A stretch of DNA of 64,000 bases, taken from positions 8,191,821 to 8,255,820 of the forward strand of contig NC_079312.1 of NCBI RefSeq assembly GCF_029931775.1, written 5' to 3'. Below are positions 1 to 10,725 of this stretch, piece after piece; position 1 is the stretch's first letter, and every line of letters begins with the position of its first letter. Source of the DNA: Euleptes europaea. Taxonomy: Eukaryota; Chordata; Lepidosauria; Squamata; Sphaerodactylidae. The translations under genes were made by a program, and so were the position numbers. Under the pieces are notes generated by a model, which was not told the origin of the DNA, searched no databases, and saw nothing but the letters and a program-made list of their open reading frames with translations.

Positions 1-280
1 TGATCCGGCAGAGGCCTCTTTTTCTCTTTTAGAAACACGCTTTGCTTCAAATTACACTGCCCTTGTTTGTGTCTCTCCTCCAGGGTGATCTTCTCTCTGG
101 CAGGTAGGGAAAGCCAACGGCCTCCATACAACCATCTCTTTGGCATTCATCAGCCGAACATATCAGTCATCTACTCTCTATGAGAATTGGGACCCGTCCA
201 ACATGCACAGCAGGCCTTGTTTTTTAGGTATTTTTCTTTCTTTCTCTCCTGCACTCTCTAAAAAGGTCAAAAGTGGTAAG

Positions 281-470
281 AAGTGGTTAGAGTGTCAAAC
301 TAGGATCTGGCAGTCCCAGGTTCAAATCTCTACTCTGCCATGGAAGCTTGGCCAGTGACACACACTCAGTGTTGCCTACTTCACAGGGTTATTGTGAGGA
401 TAAACTGGAGAGAAGTCAACAGTGTAAACTGTTTTAAATTCCCCATTGGGGAGGAAGGCTGCACTGACTG
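281..470 (+). mobile_element. tRNA-derived SINE, old copy
   Basis: Contains a B-box-like ggttcaaatctctactctgc and the usual body cctacttcacagggttattgtgaggataa. The same insertion is present in gene B (about 13090-13275), so it predates the A/B duplication. Confidence 0.6.
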
Positions 471-513
471 GGAGGGTGGAAGAATATCCTCTTCTTTAAA
501 AAATGGAGTTTAA

Positions 514-727
514 GAGGGTTACCGCATGATGTATTCCCACCAATGTATTAAGAGTTTGAAAATGTTATTAAAAACATCACTTTAAAAGGGTTTTTGGATA
601 CTACGGCTAAAAAATGGTTGGAAGATATCTTCACACCTTAAGGGGCCAAACAAAGTGTGAACAGTATTTTTTATAACATTTTCAAACTCTTAATACATCG
701 CTGGGAATTCATAATGCGGTAACCCCC
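514..727 (+). mobile_element. Harbinger-like MITE, gene A only
   Basis: 214 bp with terminal inverted repeats of about 60 bp beginning GRGGGTTACCGCAT, flanked by TAA (511-513 and 728-730). Gene B has the uninterrupted site (gttcaagaatc near 13330). The 3-bp TAA duplication suggests PIF/Harbinger; the superfamily call is tentative. Confidence 0.65.
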
Positions 728-767
728 TAAGAATCTTCCTGAGCTATAAGAGGCAGTGTGTTTTGTT

Positions 768-985
768 TGTGTGTAAAATGCCATCAAGTCGCAGCCGACT
801 TATGGGGACCCCTTTTGGGGTTTTCATGGCAAGAGATTAACAGAGGTGGTTTGCCAGTGCCTTCCTCTGCACAGCAACCCTGGTCTTCCCTGGTGGTCTC
901 CCATCCAAATACTAACCACGGCTGACCCTGCTTAGCTTCTGAGATCTGACGAGATCAGGCTAGCCTGGGCCATCCAGGTCGTGGC
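768..985 (-). mobile_element. 5S-rRNA-headed SINE with BovB tail
   Basis: On the minus strand: 5S-like agatctcagaagctaagcag and tttggatgggagacc, then a BovB-like tail ending cataagtcggctgcgactt-type sequence. Inserted into an older tRNA SINE; absent from the equivalent place in gene B. Confidence 0.8.
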
Positions 986-1196
986 TAGATTATCTGACTA
1001 GGATCTAGGTGGTCCAATTTGAATCTCCACTCTGCCACAGAAATTTGCTGGCTGACTTTGGGCCATTTGTGCCCTGTCAGTCTGGCCCACCTCCCAGGGT
1101 TGTTGTGAGGATGGAATGGAGGAGAACAATATAAGCCACTTTGGGTCCCTGTTGGGAAAAAACATGAAGTGTAAACAAATAAAGATGAATTTGTAT
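986..1196 (+). mobile_element. tRNA-derived SINE (shared with gene B)
   Basis: Body with cctcccagggttgttgtgagg and a 3' end aagccactttgggtccc. The counterpart is at about 13350-13595 in gene B. Confidence 0.6.
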
Positions 1197-1205
1197 CCCT
1201 CACAG

Positions 1206-1288
1206 GCAGTGGAAGAGATTCAGAGTCAGGTTCCAGATCATCTCTTCTTTGGGGCAGAATGGAAACACTTAAGATGCAGCCAGCTCAG
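1206..1288 (+). CDS. Gene A start exon (5'UTR plus MQPAQ)
   Basis: Likely exon with the start codon of KRAB-ZNF gene A. The acceptor ends in ccctcacag at 1205. The ATG is at 1274-1276, followed by CAG CCA GCT CAG and donor gtaagg at 1289, so coding is 1274-1288 and ends in phase 0. The same five-codon exon (MQxAQ) is found in genes B, C, D and E, each about 0.9 to 2.4 kb upstream of a KRAB-A exon, which supports the call. The upstream UTR exon or promoter was not identified and may lie left of the window. Confidence 0.75.
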
Positions 1289-1596
1289 GTAAGGGATGAT
1301 TCACATGAATAGCTTGGTGCTTCCTTTGAATGCAGGGCTGGAAAGGAACCATTTCTGGGTTTTTTTGTAATTTGCAGCCTTCCTTTCTTGGTAAGTTGCA
1401 TTAGATTTCTCCATAGAGAAAAGGGGCCTAAAAATGCTGAAATATATTTATAAAATTAATTTCCATGTCTTTCTGATAACTGCAAAGTAACACAGCAGCC
1501 TGTTCAGGAGACCATGCAGTTCACTGATCTTCTCCCATTAATCAAAAGGTGGGGTGCCCATACACTCCCCAGGCAGGTTTAATTGTTTTTCTATGG

Positions 1597-1778
1597 CAGG
1601 GGTGTCAAACATGTGGCACCCCTTGAGAGCTCTTGAGATCCAGCCCCTTGAGAGCTCTTATCTGGCCCATGAGCCAGCCGAGGCAGCCACCACTCCCCCA
1701 GTCCCTATCTGGGCAGGTGACGCATGGCCCGGCATGCGTCATATCCGGCTCTTGTAACAGATGAATTCAACACCCCTA
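1597..1778 (+). mobile_element. hAT MITE, gene A only
   Basis: Starts CAGGGGTGTCAAAC, ends TTCAACACCCCTA, and is flanked by the perfect 8-bp duplication TTCTATGG (1589-1596, 1779-1786). Gene B has a single ttctatgg at the matching place (about 13989), an empty site. Confidence 0.85.
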
Positions 1779-1868
1779 TTCTATGGTATGTCAAGTATTC
1801 GTTGAAGGTAGAACTCACCCTTGGAGTACCAAGACCTTTCCATGAAGGATCTGGAGGAGGAGGGTCAG

Positions 1869-2035
1869 TGGCTCAGTGGTAGAGCGCTTGCTTGGCACAC
1901 AGAAGGCCCCTCATCTAAAATTAATAAAAGGATCAGGTAAGAGGTGATGTGAAAGGACTCTGCCTGGGACTTTGGAGAGCCACTGCCAGTCAGAGCAGAC
2001 AATACTGACTTTGATGGACCAACAGCCACTGCGTT
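1869..2035 (+). mobile_element. tRNA-derived SINE (gtggctcagtggtagagc head)
   Basis: A-box-like gtggctcagtggtagagc head and a body ggtgatgtgaaaggactctgcctggga. The gene B counterpart is at 14075-14240. Confidence 0.7.
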
Positions 2036-2130
2036 TAAAATGGTGTAACTGCTTGCGAGGACCCTGCAAGGGTCTGACTCAGTAGACAGCATTTGCAGGT
2101 ATTCCTGTTTCAATATCCACAGTTGTTTGA

Positions 2131-2284
2131 GGAGGGGCTGTGGCTCAGCGGTGGAGCATCTGCTTGGCATCCAGAAAGTCCCAGATTCAATTCCTGGTGT
2201 GCATGTCTGGAGAGCTGCAGCTGGTCTGATCAGACAGTACTGACCTTGATAGACCAATGGTCTGATTCAGTATAAGGCTGCTTC
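2131..2284 (+). mobile_element. tRNA-derived SINE, same family
   Basis: gaggggctgtggctcagcgg head and 3' end gtctgattcagtataaggctgctt. It lies about 80 nt from the KRAB-A acceptor. The gene B counterpart is at 14333-14486. Confidence 0.75.
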
Positions 2285-2348
2285 GCGTGTGTTTGTTTTC
2301 AGATGGTGAGCAAAAGCATGTTTGAGCAGGATTATTTGTGAGGCATAA

Positions 2349-2666
<318 letters not shown>

Positions 2667-3044
2667 TAACCTTAAAGACGTACCAAAATTTCGGACAGGG
2701 TATGAGCTTACAGCTCACCTTTTCAGATACAGCTAGAATGTGAGTCCGTCTGTCTTTAAGTGGAGAAGAGTGAATTCAGACACCCAATGGCTATAGCATG
2801 TAAATGTCAGTGGCAGGTAAATGACATGAGCAGGGGTGATTAGATTAGGTGTGATATGCAGAGGGGTAGCAGGCATGGAGAAATCAGCACTGGTAATGAG
2901 GAATCCCCGGAATGAGCTATTTATAGTCCACATTCTCACTGAAACTCAAGGAAGATTAGAGAGTGTCGGTCAGTGCAATCAATAGGGTGAAGAGACAGCT
3001 AATAAACAACATTCTAGGACTTGGACCCAAGGACACCAAGGAGA

Positions 3045-3175
3045 AGACTCAGGTTGCTGCACAGAGGAAGGCAGTGGGAAACCACCTCTGCTCATTTCTT
3101 GGCTTGACAACCCCACAGTCTTGGGCTCCCCATGAGCTGGTTGCAACTTAATGGCACAAAATTATTATTATTATT
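3045..3175 (+). mobile_element. BovB-tailed SINE fragment
   Basis: gaggaaggcagtgggaaacc..cttggcttgacaacccc and gagctggttgcaacttaatgg, ending in a TTA repeat. A diverged relative of the 5S-SINE body and tail. Confidence 0.5.
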
Positions 3176-3335
3176 CTTTATAGGACTCATTTAGCAGAAA
3201 TCTGAAACAAGTCTTGAGTATTAAATATGACATGTTAGGCAATGCAAGAAATGGTATTACGTCAGTAGAAATGTAATGCAGTGACAGCAAGATAACAAAT
3301 AGCAACAAGTAGCTTGTATTAGTAGCGATGTCCAT

Positions 3336-3536
3336 TCCCTGACCTGGATAGGCCAGGTTAGCTCAGTGTTGTCAGGTCTTGGAAGCTAAGTAGGGTTGAT
3401 CCTGGTGAGTACTTGGATGGGAGGCCATTCATCTACAGGGGGGGCAGGGAATGGCGAACCGCCTCTGGACATCTCTTGCCTCGAAAACCCTACTTGGTTG
3501 TCATAAGTAAGCTGTGATTTGATGGCACTTCCCACC
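3336..3536 (+). mobile_element. 5S-headed SINE
   Basis: cctgacctggataggcc, ggaagctaagtagggttgatcc and cttggatgggagg from 5S rRNA, then a BovB-type tail (cataagtaagctgtgatttg). Part of a gene A-specific intron expansion (about 2750-4268). Confidence 0.8.
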
Positions 3537-3821
3537 TCCACCAGTATTGTCCACCCACCTGTTCCGTCTGTTGAAATGCGTTCCAGCATTGTTCTGTTAC
3601 AACATAGCCTTATTTCTTTATAAAATGTCCTCCCATCTGCTGTGGAAGTTGGTGTCCCTGGACATACCTGGTTGGCCATGAAGTATTCAGCCTGACCAAT
3701 AGTATTTGTTGAATCCCAAACTCCCATTTTAACAGATATGACAATTGTGCATCCCCTTGAAATGGATGATGAATTTAATTGCCGTCCTTATAGTGTATCG
3801 GTTAGAACTGGCAATTGTATG

Positions 3822-4262
3822 TTTAACCTGAAGAGGAGAAGACTGAGAGGGGACATGATAACCATCTTCAAGTACTTGAAGGGCTGTCACATAGAGGATG
3901 GTGCCGAGTGGTTTTCTGTTGCCCCAGAAGGTCGAACCATCAATGGGTTGAAATTAAATCAAGAGAATTTCCATCTAGACATTTGGAAGGATTTTCTAAC
4001 AGTTAGAGCGGTTCCTCAGTGGAACAGGCTTCCTCAGGAGGTGGTAAGCTCCTTCCCTGGAGGTTTTTAAGCAGAGGCTAGATGGCCATCTGTCAGCAAT
4101 GCGGCAGATCGTGAAACGGAGGGCACCTTGGCCATCTTCTGGGCATGGAGTAGGGGGTCACTGGGGAGTGTGTGTGCGGAGGGAGGTCATTGTGAATTTC
4201 CTTCATTATGCAGGGGGCTGGACTAGATGACCCTGGTGGTCCCTTCCAACTGTGATTCACAA
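3822..4262 (+). mobile_element. CR1 LINE 3' end
   Basis: The end of the CR1 ORF2 reading frame ([20 protein letters not shown], continuing to VPQWNRLPQEVV) and the 3'UTR ending ggtcccttccaactgtgattc. Heavily 5'-truncated. Absent from gene B. Confidence 0.85.
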
Positions 4263-5026
4263 TGAGTCATTCTCTCTCTCCAATTCCTTTAATGGGTAAG
4301 CGGTCTAAGGGCCGGTCCTATGGTTAAGGATTTCGTGGAGCCTAAATAACCTTCCTCATCCCAATAAGGTGAGAAAGGAATGACAGTATATTAATAGTCA
4401 GAAGTTAGTATGTTAATAGTCAGATTTACAGGTTGCAGTTACCCGCTCTAGCACTAGACATGTCCAGTGCCACACTGGACTGCCTTTATCCAGCTAGGCT
4501 GGGAGCTATGGAGGCCTTACCTGGTTAACAGTTGCAGTTTCTAAATGTAGCTAGATAACTCCCCCATCCTTGCCTGGGCATTAATTAGGGCTGTTTCCGT
4601 GCTAATGTTTTATGCAGCTTTGGCTTCCAAATCGGACAGTGTCCTCTAATTGCCCATTTTTTCAGGTTTCCTCATCTTTGTCCCAATGTTTCCAGAGACC
4701 CTGCCTACATCAGCGCCATTTCCCTTCCATCAGCCCTATGTGGCAGCCCTACGTGGCTCAGAGCGGCTTACAACAATTTACATATATAATTTGAACTATA
4801 ATTAAATATATAATCTAAACTAAAACCTTAGTTAAAATGGGATTCCTAACTGGCGTGTCTATCCAAGTTTCATGAACAGTAGACCTACTTGAAGATGGAG
4901 GCTTTCAGGCATCTGTGGTGGTTTTTGTTACATGCTCATGTTGGTGTTTAAGAGCTGTGGGTGTTGAGAGCCATGTTGGTGAAGAGAGCTGGCATGGTGG
5001 GGTGGTTAAGAACCATGTTGGTGTCA

Positions 5027-5271
5027 AGAGCCAGCGTGGTGTAGTGGTTAAGATGTGGACTTTTAATTGGGAGAACCGGGTTTGATTCCCCGCTCCTCCA
5101 CATGAAGCCTGCTGGGTGACCTTGGGCCGGTCACAGTTCCCTCAGAGCTCTCTCAGCCCCACCAACCTCACAAGGTGCTTGTTGTGGGGGAGGAGGGAAG
5201 ACGATTGTAAGGCACTTTGAGACGCCTTATGGTAGAGAAAAGCAGGGTATGAAAACCAACTCTTCTTCTTC
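5027..5271 (+). mobile_element. tRNA-derived SINE with CTT tail
   Basis: Head agccagcgtggtgtagtgg, B box ggtttgattccccgctcc, tail aaaaccaactcttcttctt. Sits just before the KRAB-B exon of gene A; gene B has the same insertion at 16189-16437. Confidence 0.85.
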
Positions 5272-5342
5272 CTTCTCTCTCATCACCTTTTAGAAGGTGA
5301 ACATAGAAATGGATGACTTAAGAATGCATGGCTCTTTTGTAG

Positions 5343-5456
5343 TAACTAGTCCATTTGTTTCCTCCCAAGCGATTCCCAAGCCTGGCCTCATCTCCTGGCT
5401 ACAGGAAAGTGAAGCACCATTTTCCCCAGACTCTGAAGATGAGGAGCGGTCGGCAG
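5343..5456 (+). CDS. Gene A KRAB-B-like exon
   Basis: A 114-nt exon, phase 1 to phase 1, following ...cttttgtag and ending at gcag before gtgggtgc. It encodes a B-box-like segment with IPKPGLISWLQ, comparable to the SKPDVISQLE pattern of KRAB-B, followed by an acidic serine-rich tail ending SEDEERSAG. The start was chosen because only this acceptor keeps phase with KRAB-A and avoids a stop; an acceptor at 5293 would run into a stop after a few codons. A tRNA-derived SINE with a CTT-rich tail ends about 70 nt upstream. Confidence 0.8.
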
Positions 5457-5852
5457 GTGGGTGCTTAGATGTGTGCTGGATACCTTGGTTGGCTGGGGAT
5501 GGAGGGGTTTCCATGTAGAGCAGCTATATGTTTTGAATGGCCACAGTCCTTCAAGCTGGAAGCTCATGTACCCAGGGATACCTCCCACAGTTCCACTGAC
5601 CTTTCCTTCCTCATAACATTTCACATGGGATGGGAAGGCTGAAACAGTCCCGTTCCTCTCAGTGTTGATCTAGATTTGTGGGTCTTGGATCTTGACCTTG
5701 ATTCCATCCACCTGGAAGTATTGATAGGTCCTAGGAAAGATGGGTGGGGAGATCTACTGATTGTCAAGGAAATAAGCCATTATAACCATAAAGAAGAATA
5801 TATACACAATGATACACTTTTGCGTAGCAGTGTGTGTGAATAAGATCGTGGG

Positions 5853-5955
5853 GTACAGGTGGGCTGTAAACTAAATATGAGCAGCCAGTGTGATGCAGCA
5901 GCAAAAATGGCTGGCTAATCTGAACTTGGAGTGTATCAACAGGGGCATAACATCT
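5853..5955 (+). mobile_element. CR1 fragment, plus orientation
   Basis: aactaaatatgagcagccagtgtgatgcagc.. encodes LNMSSQCDAA-like CR1 RT sequence. It abuts a CR1 fragment of opposite orientation. Confidence 0.6.
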
Positions 5956-6583
5956 CCCTCAGCCTTTCCTTGTAGCGTTTGGTCTCCAGGCCTCTATTTA
6001 TTCCCTTTGCTCTCTTTGCAACTGCTCCATTCTGTCCACATCCTTTTTGAAGTGAGGCCTCCAGAACTGCACACAGTACTCCAGGTGCGGCCTGACCAAT
6101 GCAGTGTACAGCGGAACTATGACAAGTTGTGATTTGGATGTTATGCCTCTGTTGATACCCTCCAAGATCACATTAGCTTTTTTTGCTGCATCACACTGGC
6201 TGCTCATATTTAGCGTACAGTCCACCCGTATCCCAAGATCTTGTTCGCACACACTGCTACTCAGAAGTGTTTCCCCGAGCCAGTATGCGTGCATTTTTGT
6301 TCCCCAGATGTAGGACTCTGCATGTATCCTTGTTAAATTGCATCTTGCGCTCATCTGCCCGCTTTTCCAGTGTGTTCAGATTTGTAAATTTAAGAGTAAT
6401 CTCTCCACCTGCTCATCCAGATCATATATAAAAAATATTGAAAAGTACCATGCCCAGAACCAAGCCCCGAGGCACCCCACTGGATAGTTCATTCAGATGA
6501 AATGCCATTGACGACTACTTTTTGGGTGCAGTTCTCCAACCAGTTCCTTATCCACCTAACTATCTTAGAGTCCTAGAATTCTG
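5956..6583 (-). mobile_element. CR1 LINE fragment
   Basis: Minus-strand translation includes VDCTLNMSSQCDAAKKAN and [20 protein letters not shown], the C-terminal part of CR1 reverse transcriptase. Old, with several frame breaks. Gene A only. Confidence 0.8.
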
Positions 6584-6860
6584 CCCTCATATACCTACGT
6601 GTGGTGTCGTCTGTGGTGCTGAACTCCATTATCTGATATTAGTATAAATATTATTGAACCGTTGTATCAAAAGCTGTTGGGGAGTGTTAAGAATATCCAC
6701 AGGGAGGCAGTGAAGTCTTCAGATGAAAATCACGGATGAAGAGAGCCAAATTTGCCTGTGTCCCATGGCCAGTTTAGAAACCAGATTAAAATAGAGAAAA
6801 TAACTTGGTCTGCATTCACTTTGCAAAAAGGTTAACTCTGTTATAACTCCAGATTATAGT

Positions 6861-7084
6861 GGTGAACTTTATTCTTGTGAACCGAGTTGGTTTTCCTACT
6901 CCTGCGTATGAAGCCTGCTGGGTGACTTTGGGCTAGTCACAGTTCTCTCAGAACTCTTTCAGCCCCACCTACTTCACATGATGTCTGTTGTGGGGAGGAG
7001 AGGGAAGGTGATTGTAAGTTGGTTTGATTCTCCTTCAAAGATAGAGAAAGTTGGCATATAAAAACCAACTCTTCTTCTTCTTCA
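6861..7084 (+). mobile_element. tRNA-derived SINE supplying the gene A finger-exon acceptor
   Basis: Body cctgctgggtgactttgggc..ctctcagaactctttcagcccc; tail aaaaccaactcttcttcttc runs directly into ttcag|gtaac, the splice acceptor. Confidence 0.85.
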
Positions 7085-7085
7085 G

Positions 7086-8893
7086 GTAACAGGAAGGTTG
7101 ACGAGAATTATAGAGAACGATGTGGGGTGTCTTTCGAAACAACCAGGCATGAAGTGGAGGAAGAGCCTTCTGGGAATCAAGAAGAGTCAAGGAGGCAGCA
7201 GGAAAACAAAGGGGAGAAGTCAGTGGGTCAGTCTTTAGTTTTCCAGGCCAGTGGCTTGCTCAAAAATCCAGCCCAAGAAAAGAATCAGAAAGGAAAGAGA
7301 AGGAATGAACATTCTGAAAGTGGAGAAATATTGAGATGCAAATCCAACTTTTCTTCCCATCAGAGGATCCATACAGGGTATGAAACGTATAAATGTTCTG
7401 AATGTGGTAAGGGGTTCAGTAGGCTCGTCAGCCTCACTTCTCATAAGAGAATCCATATGAGGGAGGAACCATCTGAGAGTTCAGAGTGTGAAAACAGTTT
7501 TGGTCTGAGTGAAAGCCTTACTTCCCATCAAAGAACCCACACAGGCCAAAAACCATGCCAAAGCTCAGAGTGCAGGAAAAGGTTCAGGAGTAACACAACG
7601 TCTACTTTGCATCAGAGAATCCATTCAGAGGAAAAACAATATAAATGCTTGGAATGTGGAAAGCTCTTCCGCCAGCGAGCACACTTCACTGTGCACCAGA
7701 GAATCCACACAAAAGAGAAACCATATAAATGCTTGGAGTGTGGAAAGAACTTCACTCACAAACAAGGACTCACTTCCCATCAGAGAACCCACACAAAGGA
7801 GAAGCCGTATGTGTGCTTGAAGTGTGGGAAAACTTTCCGTTGGAACGGAGCCATCACTTACCATCAGAGAATCCACACAAAGGAGAAGCCATATGTGTGC
7901 TTGAATTGTGGGAAAACCTTCCGTTCGAGCACAGCCCTCACTTACCATCAGAGAATCCACACAAAGGAGAAGCCATATGTGTGCTTGGAGTGTGGGAAAA
8001 CCTTCCGTTCGAGCTCACCCCTCACTTCACATATGAGAATCCACACAAAGGAGAAGCCATGTGTGTGCTTGGAATGTGGAAAAACCTTCCGTTTGGGCTC
8101 ATCCCTCACTTCACATCTGAGAATCCACTCAGGGGAGAAACCGTACCAGTGTACAATATGTGGGAAATGCTTTAGTCAGGGTGCACACCTTACTTCCCAC
8201 CGAAGAATCCATTCTGGAGAGAAACCCTATCGATGCCAGGAGTGTGGAAAAGGCTTCAGTCAGAGCTCACACCTGAAAGTACACCTAAGAATCCACACGG
8301 GAGAGAAGCCCTATAAATGCTTGGAATGCGGAAATAGTTTCACTTGTAGCCAGAACCTTGCATCACATGAAAAAATCCACACGGGGGTGCAGCCATATAA
8401 ATGCCTGGATTGTGGGAAAAGCTTCAGTCAGAGCTCAAGCCTTAAGGTACATCGAAGAGTCCACACAGGGGAGAAGCCGTATAAATGCATGGAATGCGGC
8501 AGAAGCTTCAGTCGGAGCTCAACCCTTACTTTACATCAAACAGTCCACACAGAAGAGAAGCCGTATAAATGCATGGAATGTGGGAGAAGCTTCAGTCGGA
8601 GCTTAACCCTTACTATGCATCAAAGAGTCCACACAGGAGAGAAGCCGTTTAAATGCATGGATTGTGGAAAGAGTTTCACTTCTAGCCAGTACTTTAAAGT
8701 ACACAAAAGAATCCACACAGGGCAGCAGCCATATAAATGCCTGGATTGTGGGAGAAGCTTCAATCAGCGCTCAAGCCTTAATCTACATCAAAGTGTCCAC
8801 ACAGGAGAGAAGCCGTTTAAATGCATGGAATGTGGAAAGAGTTTTGGCAGCCGTTCACAACTTACATTGCACAAGAGAACTCACATGGGGTAA
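7086..8893 (+). CDS. Gene A C2H2 zinc-finger exon (16 good, 2 decayed fingers)
   Basis: Terminal exon of a KRAB-ZNF gene; joined with 1274-1288, 2367-2493 and 5343-5456 it gives 2064 nt, a 687-residue nuclear DNA-binding protein and likely repressor. The acceptor is cttcttcttcag, formed by the CTT tail of a SINE, and the exon enters in phase 1 (G|GT AAC). A charged linker precedes the fingers, with a half-finger remnant ([12 protein letters not shown]). The array spans about residues 187-685: finger 1 is canonical, fingers 2 and 3 have lost their first cysteine (SESSEC, CQSSEC), and fingers 4 to 18 have the C-x2-C-x12-H-x3-H pattern with TGEKP or TKEKP linkers. Two further finger remnants lie beyond the TAA at 8891, broken up by a BovB LINE and a MITE. 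No known gene symbol can be assigned: array order is lineage-specific. Confidence 0.93.
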
Positions 8894-9526
8894 ATGGTTA
8901 AATGTGTGCAGTGTGGAAAGGACTTCACCAGCGGTGCACAGCTTGTGTGTGTGTGTTAAGTGCTGCCAGGTTGCTTCCAACTCTTGGCAACCCTATAAAT
9001 CAATGTTCTCCAAAACATTAATCCTTAACAGCCTTCTCAGGTCTTGTAAACTGAGGGCCGTGGCTTCCTTTATAGAGTCAATCCATCTTTTCTTGGGTCT
9101 TTTCCTGCTGCCATCATCTTTTCCTAGCATGATTGTCTTTTGATGTGACTCGTCTTCTCATAATGTGACCAAAGTACAATAGCCTCAGTTTAGTCATTTT
9201 GGCTTCTAGGGCCAGTTCAGGCTTGATTTGATCTATAATCCACTGATTTGTTTGTTGGCAGTCCACGGTATCCGTAACACTCTCCTCCAACACCACGTTT
9301 CAGAGGAATTTACTTTCTTCCTATCAGCTTTCTTCATTGTCCTGCTTTCACACCCATACACATGGAGAATACTATGGCATGAATTAACTTGATCTTGGTT
9401 GCCAGTGACGCATTCTTACCATTAAGGATCTTTTCTATCTCCTTCATGGTTGCCCTTCCCAGTCCTGATCTCTTTCTGATTACAGGACATCATAAAGTCC
9501 ACACCAGAGAGGGAAAAATATAGACC
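8894..9526 (+). pseudogene. Gene A decayed terminal fingers, split by BovB
   Basis: After the stop codon the sequence still resembles a finger (KCVQCGKDFTSGAQL in another frame, about 8899-8943). It is interrupted by a BovB fragment (8944-9478) and resumes at 9479-9526 as acaggacatcataaagtcc. Gene B has the same stretch uninterrupted (19788-19870), which proves the join. A hAT-like element then follows at 9527. It is most likely a disused finger that was once coding and now serves as 3'UTR. Confidence 0.7.
8944..9478 (-). mobile_element. BovB (RTE) LINE 3' end
   Basis: Minus strand carries a (CA)n tail and the CWRR..TNQWIIDQIKPELALEAK and LRLLYFGHIMRR segments of the BovB ORF. Inserted in the relic finger after gene A. 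Confidence 0.85.
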
Positions 9527-10085
9527 AGGGGTGTCAAACATGTGGCCCGCGGGCCGGATGCTGCCCCTGGAGGGCTTTCCTCCAGCACGCAAGGCAGCCG
9601 GCCCCCACTCCCCCTCCCCTTTCTGGGCTTCCTGTGGCTGCTCCGGCCCGCGAGCCCAGCCAGCCACCTTCCGCCGTCCTTTTCTGGGCTCCCCAGAAAC
9701 TTAAGATTGTGCTGCTGTCTCCCTGCCGGGAGGCAGCACAATCTTCATTCCCTCCCCGCCCCAGACGAGCCCCACATGGAGCTTGACTGGGGTGGGGGTA
9801 GAGGTCTGAAGATCGTGCTTTCTCCTGGCCAGCAGCACTATCTTCATTCCCTCCCCGCCCCAGCTGAGCCCTATGAGGAGCTTGACTGGGGTGGGGGTAG
9901 GGGTCTGAAGATTGTGCTTTCTTCTGGCCGGCAGCATGATCTTCATGCCCTCCCTGTCCCAGCCAAGCCCCATGTGGAGTTTGACTGGGGGGGAGGGGAA
10001 ACTGAAAATCTTCACTCCCTCCCTGCCTCAGCCAAGCTCCATGTGCAGTTACTATATGGTTCTTTTATTTGTCTCATTGTAAAAT
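9527..10085 (+). mobile_element. hAT-like element with internal minisatellite
   Basis: Begins caggggtgtcaaacatgtgg, the same terminus as the 1597 MITE, and is GC-rich inside. The right end was not found, so the end coordinate is approximate. Confidence 0.5.
9743..10050 (+). repeat. 99-bp minisatellite, about 3.1 units
   Basis: Units start at 9743, 9842, 9941 and 10010 with cttcattccctccccgcccc; the first two are full 99-bp units, the third and fourth are shortened. Confidence 0.85.
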
Positions 10086-10102
10086 TGATTTTTTGTTCTG
10101 TA

Positions 10103-10123
10103 TGTGTGTGTGTGTGTGTGTGT
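10103..10123. repeat. (GT)n microsatellite
   Basis: An uninterrupted GT run of about ten units. Confidence 0.9.
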
Positions 10124-10725
10124 ATAATAATATTTTTAAAAACACTCCAAAGTACAGAACAATACAACAAGATTTGTATAGCTAAACACATCGATTAACA
10201 GAGAACAGAACCTTGCAGAGGATAAAGACTTTGAATTAAGTAATCAGATCTTGCTTTATACAACTTTTATGATGAGCAAAGTTCAACTTTTCCAGTCTAT
10301 CAAATGCCAGAGACTTCCAATATGGTCCTCTTGCTTAAAGGAAAAAATGACATCGCAGAAACCAGGACTCAGCTTGCAAAAGACAGACCTTCTACAAGGT
10401 GATAAGAGCCCTGGAAATCTTGTCCTAGGAAACCGACTCTCCCTCTGCCAACTTCCATTAATAACAACCCAGAGCTGGCAATAACCCCTTTTTAATGACC
10501 AAACGAGTTACAAAATAGTTAGCAAACTTGTAGAATATCAGGCAGGTGTCATTATTAAACGAAACTAGCAAAGGTGGGCGTTGTTTTTTTTTTAAAGCAA
10601 TGTGGGATATGTAATTTCAAAAATAAAGCAAACTTTTTTCTCTCATGGCTCATGCGATTGTATGTATGGAAGGAGAGCCTGTGGTGTCGGTGTGGAAGGG
10701 CAGCCTGTGCTACCAGTCCGTAATG
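10124..10725. other. No gene seen; AT-rich intergenic
   Basis: Starts with aataatatttttaaaaacac.. like a LINE-derived AT-rich end; otherwise no pattern recognised. Confidence 0.4.

Noticed and set aside
66-103. Possible small UTR exon before gene A (tcctccag ... ggcag|gtaggg)
   Set aside because: The donor is not conserved in gene B (ggcagtcagg), so there is no independent support.
7235-7960. Long open frames antisense to or shifted from the zinc-finger exons (also at 7729-8175, 8358-9143, 18707-19132, 36119-36611 and 54930-55382)
   Set aside because: They are shadows of the 84-nt finger periodicity in other frames and carry no domain of their own.
7360-8880. Regularly spaced repeats resembling a CRISPR array
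   Set aside because: The 84-bp period is that of C2H2 fingers with linkers in a coding exon of a vertebrate gene.
9542-10198. 218-codon open frame
   Set aside because: It lies over a GC-rich MITE interior and minisatellite; the protein is a repeat artefact.
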